Shown here: positions 55,145 to 64,000 of the stretch, one piece after another
How positions within the stretch are numbered: position 1 is the stretch's first letter
How the letters are laid out: each line of letters begins with the position of its first letter
DNA from: Planctomycetota bacterium
GTDB lineage: Bacteria; Planctomycetota; Planctomycetia; Isosphaerales; Isosphaeraceae
Direction: 5' to 3'
Assembly (NCBI GenBank): GCA_028291545.1
Contig: JAQGHR010000068.1
Coordinates: 62,001 to 126,000 of the forward strand
DNA: 64,000 nt
Notes under the pieces: generated by a model
What the model saw: the letters and a program-made list of their open reading frames with translations, nothing else
Told to the model about the DNA's origin: nothing
Databases searched by the model: none
Program-made: the position numbers and the translations under genes

Positions 55145-56764
55145 ATGAACAATGCTTCCCGGTCAACGAATACCCCAGAGGCGGGAGTGACGGACGAGAT
55201 CCCCATGGTCAATCCGGGCGGCAACCTCACCATGCTGGGACAATGGCGCATCGTCATCAAGCAGGCGGAAGATGCGGCCAAGGCCGGGCGCTTCGATGAA
55301 GCCCTCGCCCTGGTCACCCGGCCCGACGTGGCCGACCATCGCCTGTCCATCCAACTACGAAACCGGCTCGCCCAGGACCTGGTCGGCCGCGGGACTCGCC
55401 GAGCCGAAGCCGACGATACGGTCGGCGCGATCGGCGACCTCGACCTCGCCGAGAAGCACGGCGCGGCCCCCGACCTCCTGGCCGCGGCCCGGATGAAGGT
55501 GGCCGAGCGAGTGGCCGAGGACGTCAAGGCCGAGCTCGACGCCGGGGACCCCGTCAAGGTCGCCGATCGCGTCGCGAAGCTCGCCGAGCACAACGTCTCC
55601 GGACCCATGCTCCGGCGGATGCGGGAAGCGGCCGAGGCGTGGAAAAAGGCCCTGGAAGACGGCCGCCGTGGCGAGTTCGGCTCGGCCCTGGAGGGGCTGG
55701 AGCGGACCGGTCGCCTCGCGGCCGGCCTGGCCACCGAGGCGTTGGCCGCCGCCCGCCGCGATCTCGACGGTCGTCGCGAACTGGCCTCGCCTCGCATCGA
55801 ACGGCTGTACAAGGCCCTGGGCTCGTCCCACTGGGGCGAGACCCTGGCTGCCGCCGAGGCCGTGCTCGAGACGATCCCCGATCACCCGGCGGCCCGCCAG
55901 GCTCGCGCCAAGGCGTGGCAGCAGATCGGGGCCTTGAGCCCGTCGGCCAGCCTGCCCGGCCGCTCGGAACGGGCCGTCGCCCCGGTCACCGCGGCACCCC
56001 GACCCGTGGCGGTTAATCCGAACGCCAAGCCGGGGATCGTGTTCCTCGATTCGGCCGACAAGCCGACCGAGGCCCAGACGCTCCCCTGGCGTGACGCCTT
56101 GCTTCATCGCCCCGGCCATCAGGCCCCGGCTCCTCGGCTTCGCATCCGGGACGTGGACGGGCCTCGCGGGCGGTTCCTGCTCTGGGCCGACGTGATCGGT
56201 GGCTACCTCGTGTGCCTGGACGACGAGGTGATCCTCGGCCGCGCCGGCGCCGATAGCCCCGCCGACGTCCCCCTGCTCGGGGATCTTTCGCGGCAGCATG
56301 CGACGATCATCCGCGACGGCGACGGCTATATCTTGAAGGCGCACCGTCCGACCTTCGTCAACGGGAAGAAGGTCGAAACGGCCTCACTCCGCCACGCCGA
56401 CGTGATCCGTCTGGGCACGACGGTGGAGCTGGAATTCCGCCAGCCCAGCCCGGTCAGTTCCACGGCCCGGCTGGAGATCGTGAGCCGGCATCGCATGCCT
56501 TTGGCGGTGGACGGGGTGATCCTGATGGCGGAGACCTGCATCGTCGGTCCTTCCGCCCAGGCGCACATCCCGGCCCCGAGCCTGGACGCACCGGTGGTGC
56601 TCTATCGTCAAGGATCGGCCCTGTGGTGCCGGGCCTCGGGCGAGTTCGAGGTGGACGGCCAGGCCCGCGCCGGTCGCGCACCGCTCACGCTCAAATCGAA
56701 CGTCCTGGGCGAGGGGTTCTCCTTCAGCCTGGAACCACTCCCCGCGAAGACCGGCAACGCGTAA
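55145..56764 (+). CDS. FHA-domain protein
   Basis: 539 residues. The N-terminal half (about 30-270) is helical and TPR-like (QAEDAAKAGRFDEALALVTRPDVADHRL, WGETLAAAEAVLETIPDHPAARQARA). A forkhead-associated domain lies at about 360-432: VILGRAGADSPADVPLLGDLSRQHATIIRDGDG, with GR, SRQHA and the later NG for phosphothreonine binding. A further beta domain closes the protein. FHA domains read Thr phosphorylation by Ser/Thr kinases, and a kinase gene starts 96 nt downstream, so the two likely act together. Start: ATG at 55145; an inner ATG at about 55205 is possible. Confidence 0.86.
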   Translation: MNNASRSTNTPEAGVTDEIPMVNPGGNLTMLGQWRIVIKQAEDAAKAGRFDEALALVTRPDVADHRLSIQLRNRLAQDLVGRGTRRAEADDTVGAIGDLDLAEKHGAAPDLLAAARMKVAERVAEDVKAELDAGDPVKVADRVAKLAEHNVSGPMLRRMREAAEAWKKALEDGRRGEFGSALEGLERTGRLAAGLATEALAAARRDLDGRRELASPRIERLYKALGSSHWGETLAAAEAVLETIPDHPAARQARAKAWQQIGALSPSASLPGRSERAVAPVTAAPRPVAVNPNAKPGIVFLDSADKPTEAQTLPWRDALLHRPGHQAPAPRLRIRDVDGPRGRFLLWADVIGGYLVCLDDEVILGRAGADSPADVPLLGDLSRQHATIIRDGDGYILKAHRPTFVNGKKVETASLRHADVIRLGTTVELEFRQPSPVSSTARLEIVSRHRMPLAVDGVILMAETCIVGPSAQAHIPAPSLDAPVVLYRQGSALWCRASGEFEVDGQARAGRAPLTLKSNVLGEGFSFSLEPLPAKTGNA

Positions 56765-56860
56765 CGGTCTCTCAATATTCGCCAGTTGTTCTCGAATCGC
56801 TCTGGACAGCCAATCGCCCCGAGCGGCTCCGCTCCGGCGGACGACGGAGAGAGGACCCCG

Positions 56861-58828
56861 ATGAGCGCGACGGCCAGAAACCTCCTTTCCGAAGCCCTGA
56901 TGGACGAGACCGTCCACCACGAATCCCCGCGCCATGATCGACCCGGCCCGGAAGGGATCGAACCCATGCCCAAGACCCCGGATAAGGCCACCCAGCAGCG
57001 CTATACGTTCTCCTCGGGGGCCAGGCCGCTTGATGGCTTCACGATCAGGCGCGCGATCGGTCGAGGCGGCTTCGGCGAGGTGTATTACGCCACCTCGGAC
57101 GCCGGCAAGGAAGTCGCCCTGAAGCTCATCACCCGGAACCTCGAAGTCGAGCGCCGCGGCGTCGTCCAGTGCATGAACTTGAAGAGCCCGCACCTGGTCG
57201 CCATCCACGACCTGAAGCAGAATGACGCGGGCGACACGTTCGTGGTGATGGAATTCGTCGCCGGCCCGAGCCTCGCGCAGATCCTGGCCCAGCACGCCGC
57301 GGGCTTGCCGGCGCAAGAGATCCGGATGTGGCTCAAGGGGTTGGTCGAGGGCGTTGCCTACCTCCATGACCACGGCATCGTCCACCGCGACCTGAAGCCG
57401 GCCAACCTCTTCCTGGAAGAAGGCGTGGTCAAGATCGGCGACTACGGCCTGACCAAGGCCATCACGGCGGCGAGCCGAGATCCCGGCCATTCGGAGTGCG
57501 TCGGCACGTGCCACTACATGGCGCCGGAGACCTCGACGGGCAAGTATCACAAACCGATCGATGTTTACGCCATCGGGGTGATCCTTTACGAGATGGTCAC
57601 CGGCCGCGTGCCGTTCGACGGCGAATCGGTCGGCGAGGTGCTGATGAAGCATCTGACGAGCCGTCCAGACCTGACGATCTTGCCCGAGCCCTTCAAGGGG
57701 ATCGTCGGCCGAGCCCTGGCCAAGGACCCCAACCACCGCCCGCAACGAGTCACCGACCTGCTCCTTCCGGGAGATGCGCCCAAGGAGCCGGATCTACGCT
57801 TCATCGGCGAGAAGAACTCCGCCGGATCTCCCCCGATGAAAGACGCGCCCAACCGTCGGGAAGAGATCCTGAGGATCACCGACGAGGAGCCGGTCTTCTA
57901 CATCGGTCCCGAGACCCGCCCTCCCGCGCGGCCCAGGCCTCGCAATTTCAACCAGTGGCTCTGGGCGCGGAACCCGGTCTCGCGGGCCGTTCAAACCCGC
58001 CGCGCCTCGTTGCGACCGGCCGCGAGCCCCGCTCCTCAGCCGGTCGCCACGCTGGCGTCACGCCCCGTGCAAACGGCCCCTCGGCCCGCTCCCGCCGCCG
58101 CGGTTCCTCCGGTCCCGCGACCGGCCCCGGCGCCTGCGCCGGTTCCCCTCGGGCCCCCGCCGACCTTGCCGAGCGCGCGTGTTCGGGTGGCCGAACTTGC
58201 AGGTTCCATGCTGTGGGCGGCCCCGATCGCGGGGTTGGCCTCGGCGCTGACGGTGCCGCTTGTCGCGCTGGCGGAGGATGCCCTTCCGACGGACCCGAGA
58301 TTGATGGCGGTCGTCTTCGGTGTCACTCTTTTGACCACCTGGACCGCCCTGATTGCAGGAAAGGTCTGGGAAGGGAAGACGCCCGCTCGGAGAATCCGGC
58401 GGCGCGGCCTTCAACTCCTCCTGGGACTCGTGGTCGGCGGCGCCGGATTGTGTCTGGCCGAGGCGATCCACGTCGGGCCGACGTCCACGCCGACCCAACT
58501 GAACATCGACCCCAGCACGTTCGATTTCGCCCCTAGCTCGTCGCGAACGCTGCTGGCAGGCGCCGCCGAATACGCGAGCTATTTCGGCCTGGTCCTCGCG
58601 GCGGCTCCGTGGTGGTCTTACACGGTGCGCGACAGGAAACGGCGATTCCGGATCCTCCCGGTCGTCTGGGTCGGCCTGGTCGGCGGTCTGCTGGGCCTGA
58701 TGTTCCCGGCCACCGCGCCTGCCGGTGTCATCTCGGTCGTTCTCGCGGCCGTCGTGACCCAGTTCGTCAGTCCCTGGAACAAGGAATCCGCCGAATATGC
58801 CAGGGCCGCGAGGCGGCAAGCGGCCTGA
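56861..58828 (+). CDS. Ser/Thr protein kinase with multi-helix membrane domain
   Basis: 655 residues. ATG 56861 with GAGGA upstream; earlier TTG at 56786 is unlikely. Kinase domain about 60-325: Gly loop [10 protein letters not shown], Lys 88, HRDLKPAN at 175-182, and DYG at 194-196 in place of DFG, a change often tolerated. Activation segment [22 protein letters not shown]. After a Pro/Ala linker (about 390-440), the C-terminus carries about six hydrophobic helices ([94 protein letters not shown]). So the kinase is anchored with a polytopic domain, a probable sensor. It works with the adjacent FHA protein. Confidence 0.9.
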   Translation: MSATARNLLSEALMDETVHHESPRHDRPGPEGIEPMPKTPDKATQQRYTFSSGARPLDGFTIRRAIGRGGFGEVYYATSDAGKEVALKLITRNLEVERRGVVQCMNLKSPHLVAIHDLKQNDAGDTFVVMEFVAGPSLAQILAQHAAGLPAQEIRMWLKGLVEGVAYLHDHGIVHRDLKPANLFLEEGVVKIGDYGLTKAITAASRDPGHSECVGTCHYMAPETSTGKYHKPIDVYAIGVILYEMVTGRVPFDGESVGEVLMKHLTSRPDLTILPEPFKGIVGRALAKDPNHRPQRVTDLLLPGDAPKEPDLRFIGEKNSAGSPPMKDAPNRREEILRITDEEPVFYIGPETRPPARPRPRNFNQWLWARNPVSRAVQTRRASLRPAASPAPQPVATLASRPVQTAPRPAPAAAVPPVPRPAPAPAPVPLGPPPTLPSARVRVAELAGSMLWAAPIAGLASALTVPLVALAEDALPTDPRLMAVVFGVTLLTTWTALIAGKVWEGKTPARRIRRRGLQLLLGLVVGGAGLCLAEAIHVGPTSTPTQLNIDPSTFDFAPSSSRTLLAGAAEYASYFGLVLAAAPWWSYTVRDRKRRFRILPVVWVGLVGGLLGLMFPATAPAGVISVVLAAVVTQFVSPWNKESAEYARAARRQAA

Positions 58829-58860
58829 CGGCGGACCGGTCGGCCTCTGTCTCTGTTGAA

Positions 58861-58918
58861 GGGGCTGGTTGCGAGGATTCGCGAAGGCTTCGTTCCGGAA
58901 TTCTTCGAACCCAGCCCC
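58861..58918 (+). terminator. GC-rich inverted repeat after the kinase gene
   Basis: GGGGCTGG (58861-58868) and CCAGCCCC (58911-58918), perfect 8-bp arms, with an inner CGAAGGCTTCG hairpin in the loop. It is about 30 nt after the kinase stop. Could end that transcript; no T-run. Confidence 0.4.
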
Positions 58919-59010
58919 GAATTTCCCCGTTCCGCGAGCGAATCTCCTGGTGTGGACGTCGTTCTCTCGACCGCCCGGCAACTCGCCGGTCGCGAAGTCC
59001 GACAAGGATC

Positions 59011-59631
59011 ATGACCGCCATGAAACGCTTCTTCGCGATCACCTGCCTCGCCTCCCTCGCGTCCTCCAGCCTGGTGGGCTCCGCCGAGGCGAGTCGGCCT
59101 CCACGGCCGCCCGGTCCGCGCCACGTTTGGGCCTCCTTCAAGAAGCCGGCTCGCGCGATCGATCCCGCAGCCACGCGGGAGATCCAGAGCGAGTTGTGCG
59201 CCACCACCGAGCGTGCGGAGGTCAACCTCCGTCATCAGCTCGAGGCCGCGGTTTCCGCCTGGTTGGCTGAAAACGGCGTGGACCGGTCCTGGACGCCTCC
59301 CAAGCCGCTCGTGGACCGGATGGTGGCCAGCAAGGTCTACGTCGAGCCGGTCATGGTGAAAGACCTGAACGTCTTCCGCGCCTCGGTCTCGGCCGAGTTC
59401 TCGGATCGTCGCAAGCGAGAATTTCTCAACGTCTACCACCGTCAAGTCGGCTGGAATCGAATCGTCCTCCTCGGCGGCGGCCTGACGTTCGTGCTCGCCT
59501 GCCTGGCGGCGGTCTCCGGCTATATCCGTGCCGATGAGGCAACCAAGGGCTACTACACGAACCGGCTTCGATTACTTGCCGCCGCCGGTGTTGGCGCGGC
59601 CGGTGTAGTCGTCTACCAGATCCTGACCTGA
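59011..59631 (+). CDS. Exported protein with C-terminal membrane helices
   Basis: 206 residues from the ATG at 59011 (the ATG at 59020 is equally possible; AAGG lies ahead of both). Signal peptide (RFFAITCLASLASSSLVGSAEA). The middle (about 45-140) is helical and charged (AATREIQSELCATTERAEVNLRHQLEAAVSAWL). Two hydrophobic helices (IVLLGGGLTFVLACLAAVSGYI and LLAAAGVGAAGVVVYQIL) come at the end. No known motif. It is in the same direction as the kinase and the next membrane gene, and may be part of the same locus. Confidence 0.7.
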   Translation: MTAMKRFFAITCLASLASSSLVGSAEASRPPRPPGPRHVWASFKKPARAIDPAATREIQSELCATTERAEVNLRHQLEAAVSAWLAENGVDRSWTPPKPLVDRMVASKVYVEPVMVKDLNVFRASVSAEFSDRRKREFLNVYHRQVGWNRIVLLGGGLTFVLACLAAVSGYIRADEATKGYYTNRLRLLAAAGVGAAGVVVYQILT

Positions 59632-59674
59632 CTCCGTCTGCCACGGCCCGGGTGTGTGATAGCGAGGAGTTTCC

Positions 59675-60094
59675 ATGCGACCATCCTTGGGAATACTGGT
59701 CTTGATCGTCCTCTTTCTCCTGCCGATGGCGCTGATCGCCCTGTCGAGGCACCGCGCCCGACATCGCGGATTCCGGCCCCCTCTGGGCACGATCCTGGCG
59801 GTGGGCGTCCCGGCCGTTATGTTCCTGCTGTTCTTCACAGAGCCACCGGCGGAGGTCGCGATGCTCTTGCTAGCCGCTTCGTCCGTCGTGTTCGCATGGC
59901 TCTGGGGCCGTGAATTCATCAATTTGATGGGCCTGGCCGACGAGGCGTTCCCCGGCCGTTACGACAAGATCCTGTGGTTCACCCTGATGATCCTCCTGCC
60001 GCCCGTCGGCCTGCTCGCCTTCGGCGCATTCCGCCGCGTCTACTGGCCCGCGGAGAAGCCGGCGAGTGACCGGATGTCGCACGAGTTGATCTGA
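59675..60094 (+). CDS. Integral membrane protein
   Basis: 139 residues. ATG 59675 with GAGGAG upstream. Four hydrophobic helices: LGILVLIVLFLLPMALIAL, LGTILAVGVPAVMFLLFF, VAMLLLAASSVVFAWLWG and ILWFTLMILLPPVGLLAFGAF, the last like the short phospholipase-D-nuclease N-terminal (PLDc_N) type hairpin. No catalytic residues. 43 nt after the preceding exported protein gene, probably cotranscribed. Function unknown. Confidence 0.68.
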   Translation: MRPSLGILVLIVLFLLPMALIALSRHRARHRGFRPPLGTILAVGVPAVMFLLFFTEPPAEVAMLLLAASSVVFAWLWGREFINLMGLADEAFPGRYDKILWFTLMILLPPVGLLAFGAFRRVYWPAEKPASDRMSHELI

Positions 60095-60549
60095 TCGTTC
60101 GCGAGTTCCGCGTGCTGACACGACGACGACGCACGGCCCTACCGGCTCGCACTTGCCCGGGGTGTGCTCGTCGTCGTTGCGTTCCGGCATCGCTCAGGCG
60201 TGCTGGAGCGTCGAATTACGGCCGTTGCCATGTTCGATTTCCTCATTTGTCACGATGATATTTCACAGGAGAAGGTGACGAGTGCGACGGTGCGCGGATT
60301 CCTGCAAGGCCGGCCGAATCCATCATGGAGAGACGGACTCGGTTCCTCACAGGGGATCGGGTTTTCCCGCCGGACACGCCGAGGCCCCCCATCCTCCCGG
60401 CCGCCATGAGGGCGGTACGACTCGCCTTCAAGTCCCCGTAGCGACATCGAGGCATGGGCGATTAGAATAGATCCGGCAAGCCTATTGCCAACGTCCCGTC
60501 CTCGCGACAGTCCTTAGCGGGATGTTCCCGTCCCAACCGTCGGGAGCGG
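60095..60549. other. Intergenic region with repeat copy B
   Basis: 455 bases without credible genes. It contains an imperfect hairpin (60121-60134 with 60164-60176, 9 + 4 bp, one bulge), possibly the terminator of the membrane gene, and copy B of the 31-bp repeat. A TAGAAT at 60463 precedes the ECF-type sigma gene but has no fitting -35; such genes often use other promoters. Confidence 0.5.
60334..60364 (+). repeat. 31-bp intergenic repeat, copy B
   Basis: Partner of the minus-strand copy at 8375-8405: 27 of 31 bases agree, including GGTTC, TCACAGGG and GGTTT. It is 240 nt after the preceding stop codon and 186 nt before the ECF-type sigma gene. Confidence 0.7.
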
Positions 60550-61182
60550 ATGGAAACGATGGCGACGACAGACGCCGAGAGACTCCTGATCCGGCAGGTC
60601 CGCGGCGGTGACGCCCAGTCCTGGCACCAATTGATCGAGCGCTACGAGGGCCGATTACTCGCCTTCGTCGATAGCCGTCTCCACGACCGCGCCGCCGCCG
60701 AAGACACGGTCCAGGAGACCTTCATTGGCTTCCTCACCAGCCTCCCCCACTACGATGAGGGGCGTGATCTGGAGGCCTACCTGTTCTCGATTGCCGCCCA
60801 CAAGCTGACGGACCATCTGCGCCGCCAGGGGCGCCGTCCGATCGACCAGTTCGGTTCCGACGATCACGGCCGACCGATGGACGAGGTCGCCGGGCACGAC
60901 CGGGCGGCGTCGTCGATCGCACGCTCCGACGAGCGTCGCGTCGCCGAGGAGCGTATGCTGGCCGAGTCCCTGGGCACGCTCGTTCACGAATGGATCGATC
61001 GCGCGGACTTCGACCGGCTCCGCTGCCTGGAGCTTTTGATCGTCAAGGGTTGGGCCAACAAGGACGCCGCGAAGTTCCTCAATCTCACCGAGCAGGCGGT
61101 CGCCAGCTACAAGTTCCAGACCATCGCCCGCCTGAAGGAGATGGCCAGGCGAGCGGGGCTCAGCTTCGATGATCTGGGCTGA
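60550..61182 (+). CDS. ECF-type sigma-70 family factor
   Basis: 210 residues. Region 2 is clear: LLIRQVRGGDAQSWHQLIERYEGRLLAFVDSRLHDRAAAEDTVQETFIGFLTSLPHYDEGRDLEAYLFSIAAHKLTDHLRRQGR. Region 4 is present but divergent: LLIVKGWANKDAAKFLNLTEQAVASYKFQTIARLKEMAR, a helix-turn-helix. The linker between (about 95-140) is acidic. ATG 60550 has a GGGAG site. The next gene encodes a probable anti-sigma-like partner, 58 nt after the stop. Such pairs respond to envelope signals or kinases in planctomycetes; the trigger is unknown. Confidence 0.85.
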   Translation: METMATTDAERLLIRQVRGGDAQSWHQLIERYEGRLLAFVDSRLHDRAAAEDTVQETFIGFLTSLPHYDEGRDLEAYLFSIAAHKLTDHLRRQGRRPIDQFGSDDHGRPMDEVAGHDRAASSIARSDERRVAEERMLAESLGTLVHEWIDRADFDRLRCLELLIVKGWANKDAAKFLNLTEQAVASYKFQTIARLKEMARRAGLSFDDLG

Positions 61183-61240
61183 ACGGACCGCAATCCGAAA
61201 TCGGGCAGGGCGCTCGCTCTACGAATCCAGGGGTAACTTC

Positions 61241-61657
61241 ATGGACAATCGCCCGATCGACGTCGAGACCCTGAAGGACTATCTCGCCGAGACCCTGCCG
61301 CCCGAGGCCATGGCGCGTGTGGAGAAGGCGCTGCGGGACTCTTCCGAGCTTCGCGCGCAGCTGGAAGACGTCCGCCAGAATCGCGGCGACGCCGGCTTGC
61401 ACTCGCTAGGGGCGATCTGGAAACGGTCTCGACTGACCTGCGCGACGCGCCAGGAACTCGGCAGCTTCCTGCTCGAAGCGCTCGACCCCGATCACGCCGA
61501 TTACCTCAAGTTCCACATCGAGGTCATCGCTTGCCCCTTCTGCCAGGCCAACCTGGCGGACCTCCAGCATAAGGCCGAGCGCGCCGCCCCTGCGGCGAAG
61601 ACCCGTCAGAAACGGATCTACGACTCCAGCCGCGGGCTGCTCTCGGGCGAGGGCTGA
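61241..61657 (+). CDS. Probable zinc-binding sigma-factor regulator
   Basis: 138 residues. ATG 61241 with CAGGGG upstream. A helical N-terminus (VETLKDYLAETLPPEAMARVEKALRDSSELRAQLEDV) is followed by CATRQELGSFLLEALDPDHADYLKFHIEVIACPFCQANLADL: Cys, His and CxxC arranged like the zinc anti-sigma (ZAS) fold HxxxCxxC. No membrane helix, so it would be a soluble partner for the sigma factor directly upstream, an assignment from neighbourhood and motif. Confidence 0.68.
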   Translation: MDNRPIDVETLKDYLAETLPPEAMARVEKALRDSSELRAQLEDVRQNRGDAGLHSLGAIWKRSRLTCATRQELGSFLLEALDPDHADYLKFHIEVIACPFCQANLADLQHKAERAAPAAKTRQKRIYDSSRGLLSGEG

Positions 61658-61677
61658 GGATCTTTCACGTCATAGGC

Positions 61678-64000
61678 TTACGGCTTTCCGCCCGGTCCCA
61701 CCTTCGCGGGATCGGCGCCGGTGGCCGTCTTGCCGTCAACGATCACGGCGAAGTCCTCGGGAACCTTGCCTTCACCCTGGGACGGGCCGGCGAACTTGAT
61801 CACCTCGTCGCGCCCTCCGGTGTCGGCCTTCATCAGCTCGGCCCAGGTTTTCAGGTTCGAGGGGCCGTCCTTCATGCCATCGAAACCTCGCGGAGGGACC
61901 ACCACCCAGGCGACTCCGGTGATCGCATAGGCGTTATCCTTCCCCGTCCACACCAGGGCCTTCGGCAAGGCGTCCTTGGGCGTGGGGGTCATCAACAAGG
62001 CCGACGTCCGGGTCGCCGATTGGCTCACCGAGACGGTGAGAGGGCCATCCGCCGTGAACCCCTCCGCGACGAGCAGGCCCGCGCCCAGTGCCGTGCAGCG
62101 GTCGATTGTGATCCGCCTCGGCTTGTTCGTCGGTGCGTTCTTCCTGACCGCCGCCACGGCCCAGCCCGCCAGAGGGTCGGTCGTGATATCGCGGACGAAG
62201 ATGCAGTGCGAGAATTTCGCGTCCGCGCCAGGATACATCGCAAGCGAGATCGGCCGATCGAATCCTTCGAACATACATCCGGTGACGCGGGTATCCAATC
62301 CCTCCGCGGCCACGGCGCGAATCGAGCGCTCCGTGCCTGTGGTGGTAAACAGGCATCGTTCCAGGGCGACGCCGCCATTGGCGGCGATCAGGGTTGGAGG
62401 CGAGGCTCCGGGCCTGGCTCCCTCGTTGACGATGATCTCCGCGCGGATCGACAATCCGATCAGCGTGAGCCTGGCGAGCGGGTCCGCCTCGATCCAGGGC
62501 ATCGGCCCTGCGAGGTCGACGCTCAATTCGGGCCGAGCCCCATCAACCGCCTTGATCACGAGATGGCCGCCCGAAAGCCGCAACGACTTCTTGGGGTCGC
62601 CGACCTTGAGCGTTTTCTTGGTTCGTAAGACGATCTCGCCGCCGCTTCCCCCGAGCCGTGTGATCGCCTCGCGAAGGTCGGGCTGGGCGACTTCGGTGTT
62701 GTCGGGATACCGGATCGCGATCTCGGGAGGGGGCTCGTTGGAGTCCTTTGTCTTGGACGCCTCCGCGTTCTGGACCGCCTTCGGGATCGCCTTGGATCGG
62801 CTCGGGAGCTTCGACCAGACGAAAATCAGCAGCGCCACGACGAGTGCCGCACCCGCGACGCTGCCCAGGGCCGTGAGCACGATGCGGGTCGGGAAGGGAA
62901 TCGGGGTCCGTTCGCCCCCCGGTTCTGGTTGGGTCGGAATTTCTGTGGACCCCTTGGATTTCGCCTTCTCCTTCGCAATCGCGGTCGGACGGGCCGTCGA
63001 TCGGCCTTGAAAAAGCGGAGGTTCGGGCCCGAGATTGATCCGGAAAATGTCCATCGGGTCCGAGGCAGGGGCGGTCGGCGGAGATACCTCGTTCGATCCA
63101 TGCTTGAGATCGAGGTCGGGGTCGGAGCCGGGAGGTGTCGCACCGGAGGGAGGGTCGACGGGCCCTTCCCGGGTCGGTGCGGTCGCCGAAGCGATCTCGG
63201 CGGGCAAGAGCGACCCTCCGATGAACGGCTCCAGCGCCCTCGCCACGTCGGCGGCGCGAGGATAGCGGTCGTCCACGGACTTCTTCATCATTTTCGACAC
63301 CACGGCCACGAGCCCTTCAGGCACGCCGGGTGCGGAATTGGCGAGCGGGTCGGGGTCGTTGAGCTGGTGTGCGTAGAGTTTCTCCGGCAGACTCGGCGAG
63401 GGGAACGGAACCCGGCCGGAGATCATGTGGTAGAGCGTACAACCGAGCGAATAGACATCGCTTCGCGCATCGACCGATCGGGAATGCTTGGCCTGCTCGG
63501 GAGAGATGTAGTCGAAGGTGCCCACGGTCGCGCCATCGCGAGTGACGATGTCGTCCAGGTCGCCCAGATCGATCGCCAGGCCCAGGTCGGTGAGCTTGGC
63601 GGTCCCGTCGTGATCGATGAGGATGTTCATCGGGTTCACGTCCCGATGCAACAGACCCTTCTGATGCAAGTGTTCCAGCCCCAGCGCCACCTGGCGTCCC
63701 AGGCTCGCGGCCGTGGCCGGAGGGAGTTTGCCGAGTTCGGCGATCACGTGGCCGACGGTCTTCCCCTCGATGTACTCCATCACGAGGTAGCGGACCCCGT
63801 GCGCATCCCCTTCGTCGTAGATGCGGACCAGGTTCTCGTGCTGAAGCTGGGCGCCGACCTTCGCCTCGCGGCGGAACCTGGCGAGCGCCCGAGGGTTCGT
63901 CATCCGCTCGCGAGAGAGGATCTTGAGCGCCACCTTGCGATTGAGCCGGGTGTCACGCGCGAGATAAACCCGGCCCATGCCCCCCTGTCCGATCACATCC
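61678..64000 (-). CDS. Ser/Thr protein kinase (N-terminus beyond the window)
   Basis: At least 774 residues; the true start is past 64000, since the window edge lies in the Gly loop (IGQGGMGRVYLA). Kinase domain with Lys in KVALKIL, HRDVNPMN as catalytic loop, DLG in place of DFG, GTFDYISPEQA. In the loop, Asn takes the place of the Lys that contacts the gamma-phosphate, so activity may be reduced. After a Pro/Ser linker there is one membrane helix (IVLTALGSVAGAALVVALLIFVW), then an extracytoplasmic part of about 370 residues with right-handed beta-helix-like strands (ITRLGGSGGEIVLRTKKTL, VALERCLFTTTG, VTGCMFEGFD, FSHCIFVRDI), perhaps a carbohydrate sensor. Convergent with the zinc regulator (20-nt gap). 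Confidence 0.88.
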   Translation of the reverse strand, partial: DVIGQGGMGRVYLARDTRLNRKVALKILSRERMTNPRALARFRREAKVGAQLQHENLVRIYDEGDAHGVRYLVMEYIEGKTVGHVIAELGKLPPATAASLGRQVALGLEHLHQKGLLHRDVNPMNILIDHDGTAKLTDLGLAIDLGDLDDIVTRDGATVGTFDYISPEQAKHSRSVDARSDVYSLGCTLYHMISGRVPFPSPSLPEKLYAHQLNDPDPLANSAPGVPEGLVAVVSKMMKKSVDDRYPRAADVARALEPFIGGSLLPAEIASATAPTREGPVDPPSGATPPGSDPDLDLKHGSNEVSPPTAPASDPMDIFRINLGPEPPLFQGRSTARPTAIAKEKAKSKGSTEIPTQPEPGGERTPIPFPTRIVLTALGSVAGAALVVALLIFVWSKLPSRSKAIPKAVQNAEASKTKDSNEPPPEIAIRYPDNTEVAQPDLREAITRLGGSGGEIVLRTKKTLKVGDPKKSLRLSGGHLVIKAVDGARPELSVDLAGPMPWIEADPLARLTLIGLSIRAEIIVNEGARPGASPPTLIAANGGVALERCLFTTTGTERSIRAVAAEGLDTRVTGCMFEGFDRPISLAMYPGADAKFSHCIFVRDITTDPLAGWAVAAVRKNAPTNKPRRITIDRCTALGAGLLVAEGFTADGPLTVSVSQSATRTSALLMTPTPKDALPKALVWTGKDNAYAITGVAWVVVPPRGFDGMKDGPSNLKTWAELMKADTGGRDEVIKFAGPSQGEGKVPEDFAVIVDGKTATGADPAKVGPGGKP

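Overview
The window is high-G+C, gene-dense bacterial DNA with the signature of a planctomycete, most likely an Isosphaeraceae-type organism. The indicators are: a DUF1549/DUF1553 protein with an Ig-like front end, a Tat-exported Gfo/Idh/MocA oxidoreductase, a PEP-CTERM protein, several Ser/Thr kinases and an FHA protein, a double-length UvrA, and an isolated rsmH without the usual division genes around it. The assignment is by family content only; no rRNA or tRNA gene was seen. No phage, insertion sequence, CRISPR array or other large mobile element was recognised.

Layout. 1-3.5 kb (minus): a DUF1326-like secreted protein, a coiled-coil lipoprotein, a membrane-anchored HTH protein with acidic SDSDV repeats, and a small exported protein. 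4-12.4 kb: DUF1549/1553 protein, a degenerate MurE-like protein, a Tat-signal cupin-like protein coupled to two membrane proteins, an alpha/beta-hydrolase lipoprotein and a NUDIX hydrolase. 12.6-22.4 kb: Ser/Thr kinase, queA, a GT4 glycosyltransferase, rsmH followed by a LysM membrane protein where ftsL would normally sit, and a Gfo/Idh/MocA oxidoreductase. 22.5-29 kb (minus): membrane pyrophosphatase hppA and a tightly overlapping ExbB-ExbD-ExbD-periplasmic protein-vWA operon. 29.2-35.7 kb: the fused tandem UvrA. 35.9-40.7 kb: lipoprotein, secreted trypsin-like protease with a repeat tail, nusB-PHP, ftsY. 40.8-45.5 kb: a three-gene membrane redox operon (DUF6599-like, DUF362, polyferredoxin). 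45.6-49.1 kb: small zinc-ribbon protein, PEP-CTERM phosphodiester glycosidase, receiver-like stub coupled to a HAD hydrolase, PII and a Cys/Pro-rich lipoprotein. 49.5-54.1 kb: PEP-utilising enzyme, sigma-70 factor, cation/proton antiporter. 54.2-60.1 kb: coiled-coil membrane protein, FHA protein, Ser/Thr kinase with about six membrane segments, two small membrane proteins. 60.5-64 kb: ECF-type sigma factor with a probable cognate regulator, and a third kinase cut by the window end.

How the genes may work together. The best candidate for an under-described system is the ExbB-ExbD-ExbD-vWA operon: the vWA protein carries a TonB-like SxxxH motif in its membrane anchor, so proton-motive force may drive a von Willebrand domain instead of a TonB domain. 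Other notable items are the two-in-one UvrA with a C-terminal extension, the MurE-like protein without key Mur ligase motifs, the DUF6599-DUF362-polyferredoxin operon, a PII protein with Phe in place of the uridylylated Tyr51, and a 31-bp intergenic repeat present twice in opposite orientation 52 kb apart.
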